A stretch of DNA of 64,000 nt, taken from assembly GCA_027482225.1 (NCBI GenBank), contig JAIXWD010000007.1, forward strand, positions 248,001 through 312,000. The letters run 5' to 3'. Below are positions 16,809-26,050 of the stretch, piece after piece (the stretch's first letter is position 1; each line of letters opens with the position of its first letter). The notes beneath the pieces are model-generated. The model was not told where the DNA came from and made no database searches. It saw nothing but the letters and a program-made list of their open reading frames with translations. Made by a program: the position numbers and the translations under genes. The DNA is from Bacteroidota bacterium (GTDB lineage Bacteria; Bacteroidota; Bacteroidia; UKL13-3).

Positions 16809-19403
16809 ATGACCAAAAAAACAATAGCACAATTTTTTGTCTACTTTTTATTTGTTACCACTGCATTTGCACAAGCGCCTCGCTCCTACACCAGCAGCGA
16901 AATTTTATTGCAACTAAAAAAGTTAAACACCGTTGGTTCGGTGTTATACGTTGCGGCTCACCCCGATGATGAAAACACCCGACTGATTGCCTACTTAGCC
17001 AACGAAAAATGTTTGCGAACCGGTTATTTAAGTTTAACCCGTGGCGATGGCGGACAAAATTTAATTGGCCCCGAGCAAGGTGTAGAATTAGGTGTGATAC
17101 GCACACAAGAGCTTTTGGCTGCGCGCAGAATTGATGGTGGTGAACAATTTTTTACCCGTGCCTACGATTTTGGTTTCAGCAAATCTCCTGAAGAAACCTT
17201 ACAAAAGTGGAACAAGGATTCTATTTTAAGTGATATGGTTTGGGTGATTCGCAACTTTAGGCCCGATATTATTATTACCCGTTTTGCAACCGATGGAAGC
17301 GGTGGACATGGACATCATACCACATCAGCCATATTAGCCGAAGAAGCTTTTGATGCCGCAGGCGATTCTACCCGATTCCCGGAGCAACTAAAACATGTGG
17401 AAGTTTGGAAACCACGCAGGTTATTTTGGAATGTGAGCACACGTTTTCAAAACCCCAATGCAGATATGAGTCCTTACATTAAGTTGGATGTTGGTGGTTA
17501 CAATCCATTGTTGGGAAAAAGTTATGGCGAAATAGCAGCCGAAAGTCGCAGCATGCACAAAAGTCAAGGCTTTGGTAGCGCCAAACAACGTGGCGAATAC
17601 TTTGAATATTTTAAATCCATTAAAGGCGACACAGCTAATTTGAAAGACATTTTTGAAGGGATTGATTTTAGTTGGAAGCGGGTGAAAGGTGGCGAAAAGA
17701 TTGGAAAAGAAATTACAAGAATGATTAATAACTATAAAGTACAAAATCCTTCATCGATTGGAGAACAACTTTTAAAATTAAGCGATGGCATCTTTTTAGA
17801 TGTTTGGGAGATACAAAGCATGTGGCAAGAAAAAAATCTATTACAGCAGAAAGCCTTCGAAATTGAAAACATTGTTCTAAATGCACTTGGAATCAATACG
17901 GAACTTATCTCAACTCAAACATTTTATTCATTTGATGAAACTCCTAAGTTTAACTTGGAAGTAATTTCCAGAGGAACAAACGAAATAGACTCTATAAATT
18001 ATAATCGTCATTCATACTTAATAATTAAAAACAAATTACTTAAGCAAGAATATATTAAATCAGAGAAGAACAAACTTTATGATGGATCACCAATATGGTT
18101 GAAAGATGGAATAAAAGAGAATTTCTTCTTACACGTTAACAAATCAATTCACTACAGAAAATATGAAGAGCTATTTTCTGTAGGATTCTCAAAAAAATAT
18201 CGTTCATCAAATAACGTGTCAAGCTTTAATGCTTATGCATATCCTCAATACAAATGGGTCGACCCTGAGAAAGGTGAACTATACCGCCCTGTGGTGATTA
18301 CGCCTCCGGTGATGATTAATGTAAGTGAAGATGTGTTGGTGTTCGATGGAAGTGGTAAACAGAAAATATTAAAAGTTATAGTTAAAGCGGGAAAAGACAA
18401 CGTAAACGGTGTTTTGAAATTTACCTCCTCCGACCAAATAAATACAAAAGTTATCGTTGAGGAAGATAAATTCAATCCAAAATTTGCTCTGGCTAAATTA
18501 ACCTCATTCAATATATCTCCACTGTCTTACAATTTCCAATTTGATAAAAAAGGAGAAGAAAAAGAGTTCGTGTTTTACATCAATTCCCCAAACCATTCAA
18601 CTAGTCAACTTGTCAACCTATCTGCCGAAGTTGATGGCCAAACCTACACCAAAGGAATCAAAGAAATTAAGTATGATCATATTCCTGTTCAAACCTTATT
18701 CCCAGAAGCAGAAGTAAAATTGGTGAAGTTGGATTTAGTAAAAAAGAGTAAACGAATTGGTTACATCCCAGGTGCTGGCGATGAAGTTCAAGCCTGTATA
18801 AGCCAATTGGGATATGAAGTAACCACACTTACGGATGATAAACTCACAAGCGAAAATTTAAGTCAGTATGATGCAATTGTAACCGGAGTACGTGCATACA
18901 ATACCAACGAAAAGCTTCCATCATTTAAACAAAAACTCATGGATTATGTAGCCAACGGAGGCAACTTAATTGTGCAATACAACACCAACAGTTGGGCTGG
19001 CCCATTGAGCAGTGATATTGGTCCGTATAAGTTTAAAATTACACGCAACCGCATTACCGATGAAGAAGCCAAAGTGAATTTCTTGTTGCCAAATCATCCT
19101 GTGTTTAACTCACCCAATAAAATGACCGAGAAAGATTTTGACGGTTGGATTCAGGAGCGAAGCATTTACCATGCAGGCGATTGGGATAGCAATTATGTGG
19201 CACCTATCAGCATGACCGACCCATACGAAATGACGGTTGGTGGTGTTTCGCCCAAAGGCAAACCTGATAATGGGGCTTTGATTATTGCTAAACATGGCAA
19301 AGGAAACTTTGTATACACAGGCTTCGTATTTTTCCGCGAATTACCTGCAGGAGTTCCAGGTGCGTATCGGTTTATGGTGAATTTAATTGAACTTGGAAAG
19401 TAG
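16809..19403 (+). CDS. Secreted PIG-L family deacetylase
   Basis: This 864-aa protein has a signal peptide (about 1-22, FVTTAFAQ). The PIG-L/LmbE deacetylase domain (about 35-270) carries the zinc motif AHPDDE at about 50-55 and the second cluster GGHGHH at about 168-173. A middle beta-rich region follows, then a C-terminal class-I amidotransferase-like or flavodoxin-like fold (about 650-864: IGYIPGAGDEV, AIVTGVRAYN, NGGNLIVQYN). LmbE-type enzymes remove N-acetyl groups from N-acetylglucosamine-containing substrates. This long secreted architecture is common in Bacteroidota and may act on glycans or glycoconjugates in the periplasm. The exact substrate is not deducible. Confidence 0.87.
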   Translation: MTKKTIAQFFVYFLFVTTAFAQAPRSYTSSEILLQLKKLNTVGSVLYVAAHPDDENTRLIAYLANEKCLRTGYLSLTRGDGGQNLIGPEQGVELGVIRTQELLAARRIDGGEQFFTRAYDFGFSKSPEETLQKWNKDSILSDMVWVIRNFRPDIIITRFATDGSGGHGHHTTSAILAEEAFDAAGDSTRFPEQLKHVEVWKPRRLFWNVSTRFQNPNADMSPYIKLDVGGYNPLLGKSYGEIAAESRSMHKSQGFGSAKQRGEYFEYFKSIKGDTANLKDIFEGIDFSWKRVKGGEKIGKEITRMINNYKVQNPSSIGEQLLKLSDGIFLDVWEIQSMWQEKNLLQQKAFEIENIVLNALGINTELISTQTFYSFDETPKFNLEVISRGTNEIDSINYNRHSYLIIKNKLLKQEYIKSEKNKLYDGSPIWLKDGIKENFFLHVNKSIHYRKYEELFSVGFSKKYRSSNNVSSFNAYAYPQYKWVDPEKGELYRPVVITPPVMINVSEDVLVFDGSGKQKILKVIVKAGKDNVNGVLKFTSSDQINTKVIVEEDKFNPKFALAKLTSFNISPLSYNFQFDKKGEEKEFVFYINSPNHSTSQLVNLSAEVDGQTYTKGIKEIKYDHIPVQTLFPEAEVKLVKLDLVKKSKRIGYIPGAGDEVQACISQLGYEVTTLTDDKLTSENLSQYDAIVTGVRAYNTNEKLPSFKQKLMDYVANGGNLIVQYNTNSWAGPLSSDIGPYKFKITRNRITDEEAKVNFLLPNHPVFNSPNKMTEKDFDGWIQERSIYHAGDWDSNYVAPISMTDPYEMTVGGVSPKGKPDNGALIIAKHGKGNFVYTGFVFFRELPAGVPGAYRFMVNLIELGK

Positions 19404-19405
19404 TA

Positions 19406-19443
19406 TTATAAGTTTTGAATGTTGAATTATGATTTATGAGTGG
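19406..19443 (+). repeat. Left arm of a 38-bp imperfect inverted repeat
   Basis: This arm matches the reverse complement of 19824-19861 at 33 of 38 positions. It starts 2 nt after the PIG-L stop codon and brackets the decayed four-helix-bundle gene. Confidence 0.75.
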
Positions 19444-19460
19444 GGAATAAAAAAGAAAAG

Positions 19461-19820
19461 ATGGCTAAAGAACAAAGTTTCATCCAAAAAAATCTTTTGA
19501 ATTTGCACTATTATTTATAGAACAGTATAAACAACTCATTACTCAAAATGAATATATAGTATCTAAACAACTATTAAGAAGTGGAACAAGTATCGGTGCA
19601 AATGTGGAGGAAGCAAGTGCCGGACAATCAAAAAAAAAGATTTCATCACTAAAATGTTTATAGCATCAAAAGAAGCGAGAGAAAAGCTATATTGACTTAA
19701 ATTACTAAATAAGAGCAATATTACCAGATTGATTGCTCCAATCAATTAAAACAATGCCTAGACATTATAAATATCCTTACAGCTATCGTAAAAACTTCAC
19801 AACAAAATATAAACTCTTAA
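19461..19820 (+). pseudogene. Four-helix-bundle (23S rRNA-IVS type) protein, decayed
   Basis: Reading three frames together recovers a full-length four-helix-bundle protein (TIGR02436/PF05635, the family encoded in 23S rRNA intervening sequences). It starts MAKEQSFIQK, shifts frame in a 7-A run (19486-19492), and continues KSFEFALLFIEQY and SKQLLRSGTSIGANVEEA. It shifts again in a 9-A run (19630-19638) to KDFITKMFIASKEAREKLY, meets a TGA (19693-19695) where the family has Trp, and after a third shift ends QLKQCLDIINILTAIVKTS. Three frameshifts plus a nonsense codon argue for real decay, although the two poly-A shifts alone could be sequencing errors. The function of the family is unknown. Confidence 0.85.
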
Positions 19821-19823
19821 CTG

Positions 19824-19861
19824 CTATTCATAACTCATAACTCAACATTCATAACTTATAA
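19824..19861 (-). repeat. Right arm of the 38-bp imperfect inverted repeat
   Basis: This is the partner of 19406-19443. It ends 2 nt before the ATG of the symporter gene and so forms that gene's immediate 5' leader. Confidence 0.75.
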
Positions 19862-19863
19862 AA

Positions 19864-21567
19864 ATGAGCCTAATAGACTGGATCGTATTAATCATCACCC
19901 TGGTTGCTGTAATCGCTTACGGAGTATATAAAAGTACGCATGAAAAAAACTTAGAGAGTTATTTTAAAGGCAACAACTCGATGAGTTGGTTTTTAATTTT
20001 AATTTCAATTATGGGCACGCAGGCTAGCGCCATAACTTTTCTCTCGGCACCAGGGCAAGCCTATACCGATGGAATGCGTTTTGTGCAATATTACTTTGGT
20101 TTACCTTTAGCCATGGTGGTACTTTGTATAACGTTTGTACCTATTTATCACAAGCTAAAAGTATACACTGCTTACGAGTATTTAGAACAACGATTTGATT
20201 TAAGAACACGCACCCTTACTTCTATTTTATTTCTTATTTCTCGGGGATTATCAACCGGAATTAGCATTTACGCACCATCCATTATTTTATCTTCATTAAT
20301 GGGATGGAACATTTATGTAACCAATCTGGTAATGGGCGGTTTATTAATTATTTACACCATTACAGGAGGCGCAAAAGCAGTGGCTTACACCCAAATGCAA
20401 CAGTTGTTTATTGTATTTATCGGAATGTTTTTAACTGGTTACATGGTAGTACATTTATTACCCGATGGTATTGGCTTTACAGATGCGCTTCAAGTAGCAG
20501 GTAAAATGGGAAAGCTGAATGTTATTGAAACTAAAATTGATGTAACAGACAGTTTGTGGTGGAAAGACAAATACAATATTTGGAGTGGTGTAATTGGTGG
20601 TTTCTTTTTGGCACTCTCCTATTTTGGCACAGATCAAAGTCAGGTGGGGCGGTATTTAACAGCTAAAGATATTAAAGAAAGTAGAATAGGTTTATTGATG
20701 AATGGCTTAGTAAAATTACCAATGCAATTTTTAATTTTATTAATAGGTGCATTGGTATTTTCGTTTTACATGTTTTATGATGCGCCAATATTTTTTAATC
20801 AGGCACAATTAAACAAAGCAAGTGCAAAAGCCGAATATACTTTACCTATAGCTCAAAATCAGGCCAAACACGATTCTTTAAACGTTGTATCACAAAACCA
20901 AACCAAACAATTGGTTGATGCTATTCATAAAAACAACAGCACACAAATAGCATTAGTTCAGCATGAGTTAACTGAAACTTTAAAGCAAAAACATGAAACA
21001 AGAAGCCAAACACTAAAGCTAATTAAACAAGCCGATAAAACTGCAGATGTAAACGACACCAACTACATTTTTTTATACTTTGTTACCCAAAACCTTCCCA
21101 AAGGTTTAATTGGCTTGTTGATTGCAGTTATATTTTTAGCTGCTTGGGGAAGCATTGCTGCAGCATTAAATTCGTTGGCCTCATCTACTGTAATTGATGT
21201 TTATAAACGATTGTGGTACCCCAACAAAAGCAATGAGCATTACTACCACGCATCGCGCTGGATTACTTTGTTTTGGGGGTTATTTTGTATAGCTACCGCT
21301 ATGTTTGCCTCACAATTGGGTAGTTTAATTGAAGCTGTAAATATTTTAGGTAGTTTATTTTACGGCACCATGCTGGGTATTTTTGTGGTTGCTTTTTACA
21401 TGAAGAAGATTGGTTCAAGGGCTGTTTTCTATGCTGCTATCATTGCGGAATCAGGTGTGATTGCTATTTATGTTGCAGATATTGTTTCCTTTCTATGGTT
21501 AAATGTAATTGGATGTTTATTGGTAATGTTATTTGCGCAAATCATTACTTGGATTAAAGCAGAGTAA
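19864..21567 (+). CDS. Sodium:solute symporter (SSS family) with a large hydrophilic loop
   Basis: This 567-aa transporter has about 13 membrane helices and the SSS/SLC5 start (WIVLIITLVAVIAYGVYKS) plus the sodium-site region SIMGTQASAITFLSAPG at about 49-65. It belongs with sialic acid, sugar or multivitamin-type SSS carriers common in Bacteroidota; the solute cannot be named. Between helices a Gln/Lys/Asn-rich hydrophilic segment of about 90 residues (about 312-400) is inserted, much longer than usual loops. It follows the secreted PIG-L deacetylase, so uptake of a sugar released there is possible but not shown. A strong terminator lies downstream. Confidence 0.88.
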   Translation: MSLIDWIVLIITLVAVIAYGVYKSTHEKNLESYFKGNNSMSWFLILISIMGTQASAITFLSAPGQAYTDGMRFVQYYFGLPLAMVVLCITFVPIYHKLKVYTAYEYLEQRFDLRTRTLTSILFLISRGLSTGISIYAPSIILSSLMGWNIYVTNLVMGGLLIIYTITGGAKAVAYTQMQQLFIVFIGMFLTGYMVVHLLPDGIGFTDALQVAGKMGKLNVIETKIDVTDSLWWKDKYNIWSGVIGGFFLALSYFGTDQSQVGRYLTAKDIKESRIGLLMNGLVKLPMQFLILLIGALVFSFYMFYDAPIFFNQAQLNKASAKAEYTLPIAQNQAKHDSLNVVSQNQTKQLVDAIHKNNSTQIALVQHELTETLKQKHETRSQTLKLIKQADKTADVNDTNYIFLYFVTQNLPKGLIGLLIAVIFLAAWGSIAAALNSLASSTVIDVYKRLWYPNKSNEHYYHASRWITLFWGLFCIATAMFASQLGSLIEAVNILGSLFYGTMLGIFVVAFYMKKIGSRAVFYAAIIAESGVIAIYVADIVSFLWLNVIGCLLVMLFAQIITWIKAE

Positions 21568-21658
21568 TTATTTACCTATAATGTTAAACAACATATGAAT
21601 AAAACACAGTAACAAGGATTGCTGATTGTAAATTATTTATCAATTTTCGATACCTACA

Positions 21659-21696
21659 AAAAAGGCTGCCACTTTATTAAAACGAGACAGCCTTTT
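21659..21696. terminator. Bidirectional terminator between the symporter and DUF2911 genes
   Basis: AAAAAGGCTG (21659-21668) pairs with CAGCCTTTT (21688-21696), giving A and T runs on both sides. It serves two convergent genes. Confidence 0.75.
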
Positions 21697-21717
21697 ACAT
21701 TAATAACCTATTACTGA

Positions 21718-22572
21718 TTATTTCTTTTTGCCTGTACCAGCAGCTTTCCAATCTTCTAAAGCTTTTTCAACTTGCGTTTTATACCAGAAACTTTCTAAAT
21801 TTTTATCGCCCAATTCTTTTGCTCTTAATGCGTAAGCATAAGCATCTTTAGTCATGCCTTTTGCTGCCAAAATTTGGGCTTTAACCCAATTGTTAAACCA
21901 ATGGCTTTGTAGCGTTAAACTTAAGTTTACGTATTCTAATGCTTTGTTGTAATCTTTTTGATCAAAGTAGTAACGAGCAGCATTGTTGTATTGTGACCAA
22001 GTTGAACCTAGTGCTTTATCAATATTTTCTGCAGCTTGTTTACTTGTAGATAAAACAACTTTAAAGGTGATACGTATTTTTTCCCACTCCATGTTAACAG
22101 CGGTAGATTCTTCTGTAAAATCACTGAAACTGTATTGCAAACGCTCACGACTTTCAATGTTTTTTGGCGTTACTACAAAACGAACAATATCGTTTTCTTG
22201 TTTGTATGAATCTTCAGAGGCATTTGCATCTTTATTGATAATTACCGTCCAAGTTGCGCTGCTAGGTATCATAAAAATACTGTATGAACCTTTATTAATA
22301 ATTGCACCTTCAACTGTAACATCTTTACTAAAAGTAATTTTTGTTGCTGCGTTTGCACCTGCTCTCCATACTTTTTCAAAAGGCACTAATTCGCCCCAAA
22401 TATTACGACCTTTAACCGCAGGGCTACTGTAATCAATAGTAATATCGGTTAAACCCACTTGTTGCATTACACTTGCTTTAGGGCTTGGTTGAGGCAATTG
22501 CAATTGAGCATTTGCCACTGATAACTGAAGCGCCATGGCTCCTGCTAATAATAGTTTTACTGTTTTATTCAT
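21718..22572 (-). CDS. Secreted DUF2911 protein with TPR-like C-terminus
   Basis: This 284-aa protein has a signal peptide (about 1-22, SVANAQ). The DUF2911 domain (about 28-175) carries the family pattern QPSPKASVMQQVGLTDITI, then YSSPAVKGRNIWG and VWRAGANAATKITF. The C-terminal quarter (about 190-270) reads as tetratricopeptide-like helices (YYFDQKDYNKALEYVNLSL). DUF2911 proteins are abundant in Bacteroidota and have no established function; a periplasmic or surface location is likely. The gene is separate from its neighbours, with a terminator shared with the symporter gene downstream. Confidence 0.85.
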   Translation of the reverse strand: MNKTVKLLLAGAMALQLSVANAQLQLPQPSPKASVMQQVGLTDITIDYSSPAVKGRNIWGELVPFEKVWRAGANAATKITFSKDVTVEGAIINKGSYSIFMIPSSATWTVIINKDANASEDSYKQENDIVRFVVTPKNIESRERLQYSFSDFTEESTAVNMEWEKIRITFKVVLSTSKQAAENIDKALGSTWSQYNNAARYYFDQKDYNKALEYVNLSLTLQSHWFNNWVKAQILAAKGMTKDAYAYALRAKELGDKNLESFWYKTQVEKALEDWKAAGTGKKK

Positions 22573-22621
22573 ATGTGTTTAATTATTGTTTGATATATAA
22601 CCTACTTAAATATAAATGGTT

Positions 22622-23410
22622 TTACAAATTTGGTGTACGTCCACCATCCACAGGCACATTAATACCTGTAATGTAAGAGGCATACTCGCTTGATAAAAAT
22701 GCTATTGCGTAAGCAATTTCTTGTGGCGTAGCAAATCTACCCATAGGTATTTCGTCTGTCATTTCTTTGCTCACCTCTTCTATGCTATGGTTTTGTTTTG
22801 ATGCCTTACTTTCTATAATCTGTTTTAAACGATCGGTTGCTGTAGCCCCTGGTAATAAATTGTTAACGGTAATGCCATGTGGCGCCAACTCAAAGCTTAA
22901 TGTTTTTGCCCAATTACCTACAGCTGCTCGAATAGTATTTGATACACCTAAACCTTTTAAAGGTGCTTTTACCGAAGTAGAAATAACATTGATAATACGA
23001 CCATAACCACTGGCACGCATACCATCAACAACTGCTTGTGCCAATACTTGATTGCATAATAAATGGTTGGTAAAAGCCGCAGTATATTCATGTAATTCTG
23101 CTTCAATGGCCAAACCTGCAGGCGGGCCACCAGTGTTATTTACCAAAATGTGATATACTTTAGGTTGTTGTACTTTTTGCTGAATTTTTTCGCGTAAGTC
23201 TTCAGGCTTACTAAAATCAGCTGCAATGTAATCGTGCACTTGCCCTTTAGCGGTATCTAAATCACGTATAATACGACTAAGTATGCTTTCGTTTCTAGAA
23301 ATCATAGTAACATTGGCACCCAACTGTGCCAATAGCATGGCTGTAGCATTACCAATACCTTTTGTTGCGCCACACACAATGGCATTTTTTCCTGTTAAAT
23401 CTATATTCAT
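22622..23410 (-). CDS. SDR-family oxidoreductase lacking the usual Tyr/Lys pair
   Basis: This 262-aa Rossmann protein has cofactor motif CGATKGIG at about 13-20, NNTGG at about 91-95, and a C-terminal YASYITGINVPVDGG typical of classical short-chain dehydrogenases (FabG-like). At the active site the expected YxxxK is replaced: the aligned segment is SNTIRAAV, putting S157 at the Tyr position and R161 at the Lys position. Ser/Thr residues at 144-145 remain. A subfamily with this replacement exists in several bacteria, so the substitution is probably old and functional. The substrate is unknown. It is followed by other minus-strand genes but shares only loose spacing with them. Confidence 0.87.
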   Translation of the reverse strand: MNIDLTGKNAIVCGATKGIGNATAMLLAQLGANVTMISRNESILSRIIRDLDTAKGQVHDYIAADFSKPEDLREKIQQKVQQPKVYHILVNNTGGPPAGLAIEAELHEYTAAFTNHLLCNQVLAQAVVDGMRASGYGRIINVISTSVKAPLKGLGVSNTIRAAVGNWAKTLSFELAPHGITVNNLLPGATATDRLKQIIESKASKQNHSIEEVSKEMTDEIPMGRFATPQEIAYAIAFLSSEYASYITGINVPVDGGRTPNL

Positions 23411-23418
23411 AAAATATC

Positions 23419-23823
23419 TTAATGAAGGCCGCTAAAAAGCCTTTCTAACTTTTCTTTCTTTAATATTTTTTGTCCTGTTTGTCCACTTGCAACCAACCGA
23501 TCACCAATTTTAGCTTCAAAATTACAAATAACATGATTGCCTTCTAACCTTTCAAATGTAGCTTTAAAATTAACGGTATTACCAATTAAAGCAGGACTAT
23601 GATGATTAACATGAATAAATGTTCCAATCCCTTCTTCATCTGCCTCTTTCATATCAATAACAAACAACCTACAAACCCATTCAGCATCACGGCCTAACGC
23701 AAATGTAGCATAAACAGGATGAACCTGACCAGAATCAAAAGTGGCGGTATCATCTTGTTCAACTGTTTTTGAGTATATTTTTATGTCTCCTTTGTTAAAT
23801 AAATCTTTCATATCAAGGTACAT
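23419..23823 (-). CDS. Hotdog-fold thioesterase-like protein (FlK-like)
   Basis: This 134-aa protein has the pattern of FlK-like/thioesterase hotdog domains: GQVHPVYATFALGRDAEWVCRL, then GTFIHVNHHSPALIGNTV, and a final EAKIGDRLVASGQTGQKIL. FlK hydrolyses fluoroacetyl-CoA, but homologues in Bacteroidota probably act on other acyl-CoAs or only bind them. It lies 8 nt upstream of the SDR gene on the same strand, so the two genes form a likely operon, which hints at a shared acyl-thioester or lipid role. A start at the second methionine (residue 5) is equally possible. Confidence 0.8.
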   Translation of the reverse strand: MYLDMKDLFNKGDIKIYSKTVEQDDTATFDSGQVHPVYATFALGRDAEWVCRLFVIDMKEADEEGIGTFIHVNHHSPALIGNTVNFKATFERLEGNHVICNFEAKIGDRLVASGQTGQKILKKEKLERLFSGLH

Positions 23824-23899
23824 ACAAAACCTAAAAAATTGAAATTCTAAAATTACTGCAATGAACTTTGTTAAGCATTTCTAATTTAAAATTTCTTGC

Positions 23900-25726
23900 T
23901 TAAACAAAAGCCTGCATCTCACTTAGCTTGTGGTATACTCCTTTTTGCTCAATTAAATCAGCATGTTTACCAGTTTCTATAATTTCACCTTGTTGCATCA
24001 CCACAATCAAATCAGCATGTTGTATAGTACTTAGCCTATGGGCTATAACAATACTGGTTCTGTTTTTCATTAAATTTTGAATGGCATCTTGCACCAAACG
24101 TTCACTTTCTGTATCTAAAGCAGAGGTTGCTTCATCCAAAATTAATATCGGTGGATTTTTAAGCACAGCACGAGCAATGCTTATACGTTGACGTTGCCCT
24201 CCACTTAATCTTCCTCCTCTATCGCCAATACTGGTTTGGTAACCATTTTCCATTTTAACAATAAACTCGTGGGCATTGGCAATTTTTGCAGCCTCAATAA
24301 CGGCTTCTTCACTTACATTATGCATACCAAACGCAATGTTGTTAAACACGGTATCATTAAACAAAATACTTTCTTGTGTAACAATCCCCATCATGCCATT
24401 TAAACTTGCTAACTTCACATCGCGAATATCAACACCATCAATTAAAATAGATCCCTTGGTAACATCATAAAATCGAGGCAATAAATCAGCCATGGTGGTT
24501 TTTCCAGCACCACTCTGCCCTACTAGAGCTACCATTTTTCCTTTGGGTATAGTTAGGTTGATGTTTTTTAACACCTCACGTTCGGCATATTTAAAACTTA
24601 CATTTTGATAAATAATACCACCTTTTAATTCTCCTAAACCAATAGCATCGGTTTTTTCAGTTATGGTAACTTCTGTTTCTAAAATAGTAAAAATACGTTC
24701 GCCACTAGCAATACCTCGCTGTATGTTAGTAATTGCCGATGATATATTTTTTGCAGGCACCAATACTTGAGAGAACAATACAATGTATGTAATAAACTCA
24801 CTTGCGTTTAATTCGCTTTGGTTATCAAGCACCAATTGCCCACCATAAAGCAATACCCCCACAACCACACTTACTCCTAAAAACTCAGAAACGGGTGAAG
24901 CCAACTCACGTTTATTCCACATAGATTTTAACACATTGCGATAAGCAATATTTTGCAAATCAAATTTTTGTTGCACGTATGGCTGTGCATTAAAAGCTTT
25001 GATGATGCGCACACCACTGATGGTTTCTTCTATAATACTTAAAATATTTCCTAATAATTCTTGTCCAGTTTTAGCCTGTTTGCGCAATTTGCGCGATATT
25101 GTTGTAATAATTAACCCCGAAACAGGTAATACAATAAGTGTAAATAAGGTGAGTTTTACACTCATGGTAAACAATAAAATTATGTAACCAATAATCATTA
25201 ATGGTTCTCGAAAAATTACCTGAACGGAACTTACCACAGAGTTTTCTATTTCATTTACATCATTACTCAAGCTACTCATTAAATCGCCCTTTCGTTGATC
25301 TTGGAAATAGCCAACATGCAATTGTGTTATTTTACGAAATAATCCCTCTCTAATGTTTTTAACCACATAAGTACGCATGTTAGTTAACACACGTTGCGAC
25401 CAATATTTAAAAACGTTTGCTAAAAAAACAGAAACCACAATTACTCCACAAACAAACTTTAATGCACCACTTTGTCCATATACTTTAAATATTTGATTGA
25501 AATAGTAGTTAAATATTGATTTTGCATAATCAACATTTAATATAAACTCAGGTTTAACAAACTCTTCAGTGGCTTCAACCTTTTCAAATATTACATTTAG
25601 CAAAGGTATGAGTAAGGTAAAGTTTAATAAGCCAAATACTACGGCAAGTATAGCCAATACAGCATATTTTGGCACAAAACGGCTGTATGGTTTAGCAAAA
25701 GCAAGTAATTTAAAATATATTTTCAT
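23900..25726 (-). CDS. MsbA-like ABC exporter (permease and ATPase fused)
   Basis: This 608-aa half-transporter has six membrane helices in residues about 20-340 and an ATP-binding domain at about 365-605. The latter has Walker A GQSGAGKTT, signature LSGGQRQR, Walker B ILILDEATSALD and a switch histidine in IAHRLST. It dimerises. The closest functional class is MsbA, which flips lipid A-core across the inner membrane, fitting the lipid A genes elsewhere in the window. Multidrug export cannot be excluded. The gene is separated from its neighbours and probably transcribed alone. Confidence 0.88.
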   Translation of the reverse strand: MKIYFKLLAFAKPYSRFVPKYAVLAILAVVFGLLNFTLLIPLLNVIFEKVEATEEFVKPEFILNVDYAKSIFNYYFNQIFKVYGQSGALKFVCGVIVVSVFLANVFKYWSQRVLTNMRTYVVKNIREGLFRKITQLHVGYFQDQRKGDLMSSLSNDVNEIENSVVSSVQVIFREPLMIIGYIILLFTMSVKLTLFTLIVLPVSGLIITTISRKLRKQAKTGQELLGNILSIIEETISGVRIIKAFNAQPYVQQKFDLQNIAYRNVLKSMWNKRELASPVSEFLGVSVVVGVLLYGGQLVLDNQSELNASEFITYIVLFSQVLVPAKNISSAITNIQRGIASGERIFTILETEVTITEKTDAIGLGELKGGIIYQNVSFKYAEREVLKNINLTIPKGKMVALVGQSGAGKTTMADLLPRFYDVTKGSILIDGVDIRDVKLASLNGMMGIVTQESILFNDTVFNNIAFGMHNVSEEAVIEAAKIANAHEFIVKMENGYQTSIGDRGGRLSGGQRQRISIARAVLKNPPILILDEATSALDTESERLVQDAIQNLMKNRTSIVIAHRLSTIQHADLIVVMQQGEIIETGKHADLIEQKGVYHKLSEMQAFV

Positions 25727-26050
25727 TGCAATAAGGCCTGCAATTTAACTTTTTTAGCGAATAATTAAGCCCCAAATGGCTATGTAAAAGGTTTATAAAC
25801 CCTAATTTATAAAACATAATGTATAAATGTTTAAATAGCATTACGAGTTCAAGTAATGTAAATAAAACACCTGATTCTTGGTTTGAAAGTTATTTAACAA
25901 AATAACATATTAGTATATCAAAAGTTATTTGCCAATAAAATATCTTAAGTACTTCTTTAAATATACATGCACAAAACAAAAGCAACCATTAAAACCTTAT
26001 TAATTTGTACTATTGCATTAGCTGTAAAACAACATTATTAAAGCAGGCAA
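25727..26050. other. 324-bp divergent intergenic region upstream of uvrA
   Basis: This is AT-rich sequence between two divergent genes and should hold both promoters, but no clear TTTG and TAnnTTTG pair is seen. A 24-codon frame (25967-26041, MHKTKATIKTLLICTIALAV...) looks like a stand-alone signal peptide. Nothing else is recognisable. Confidence 0.4.
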
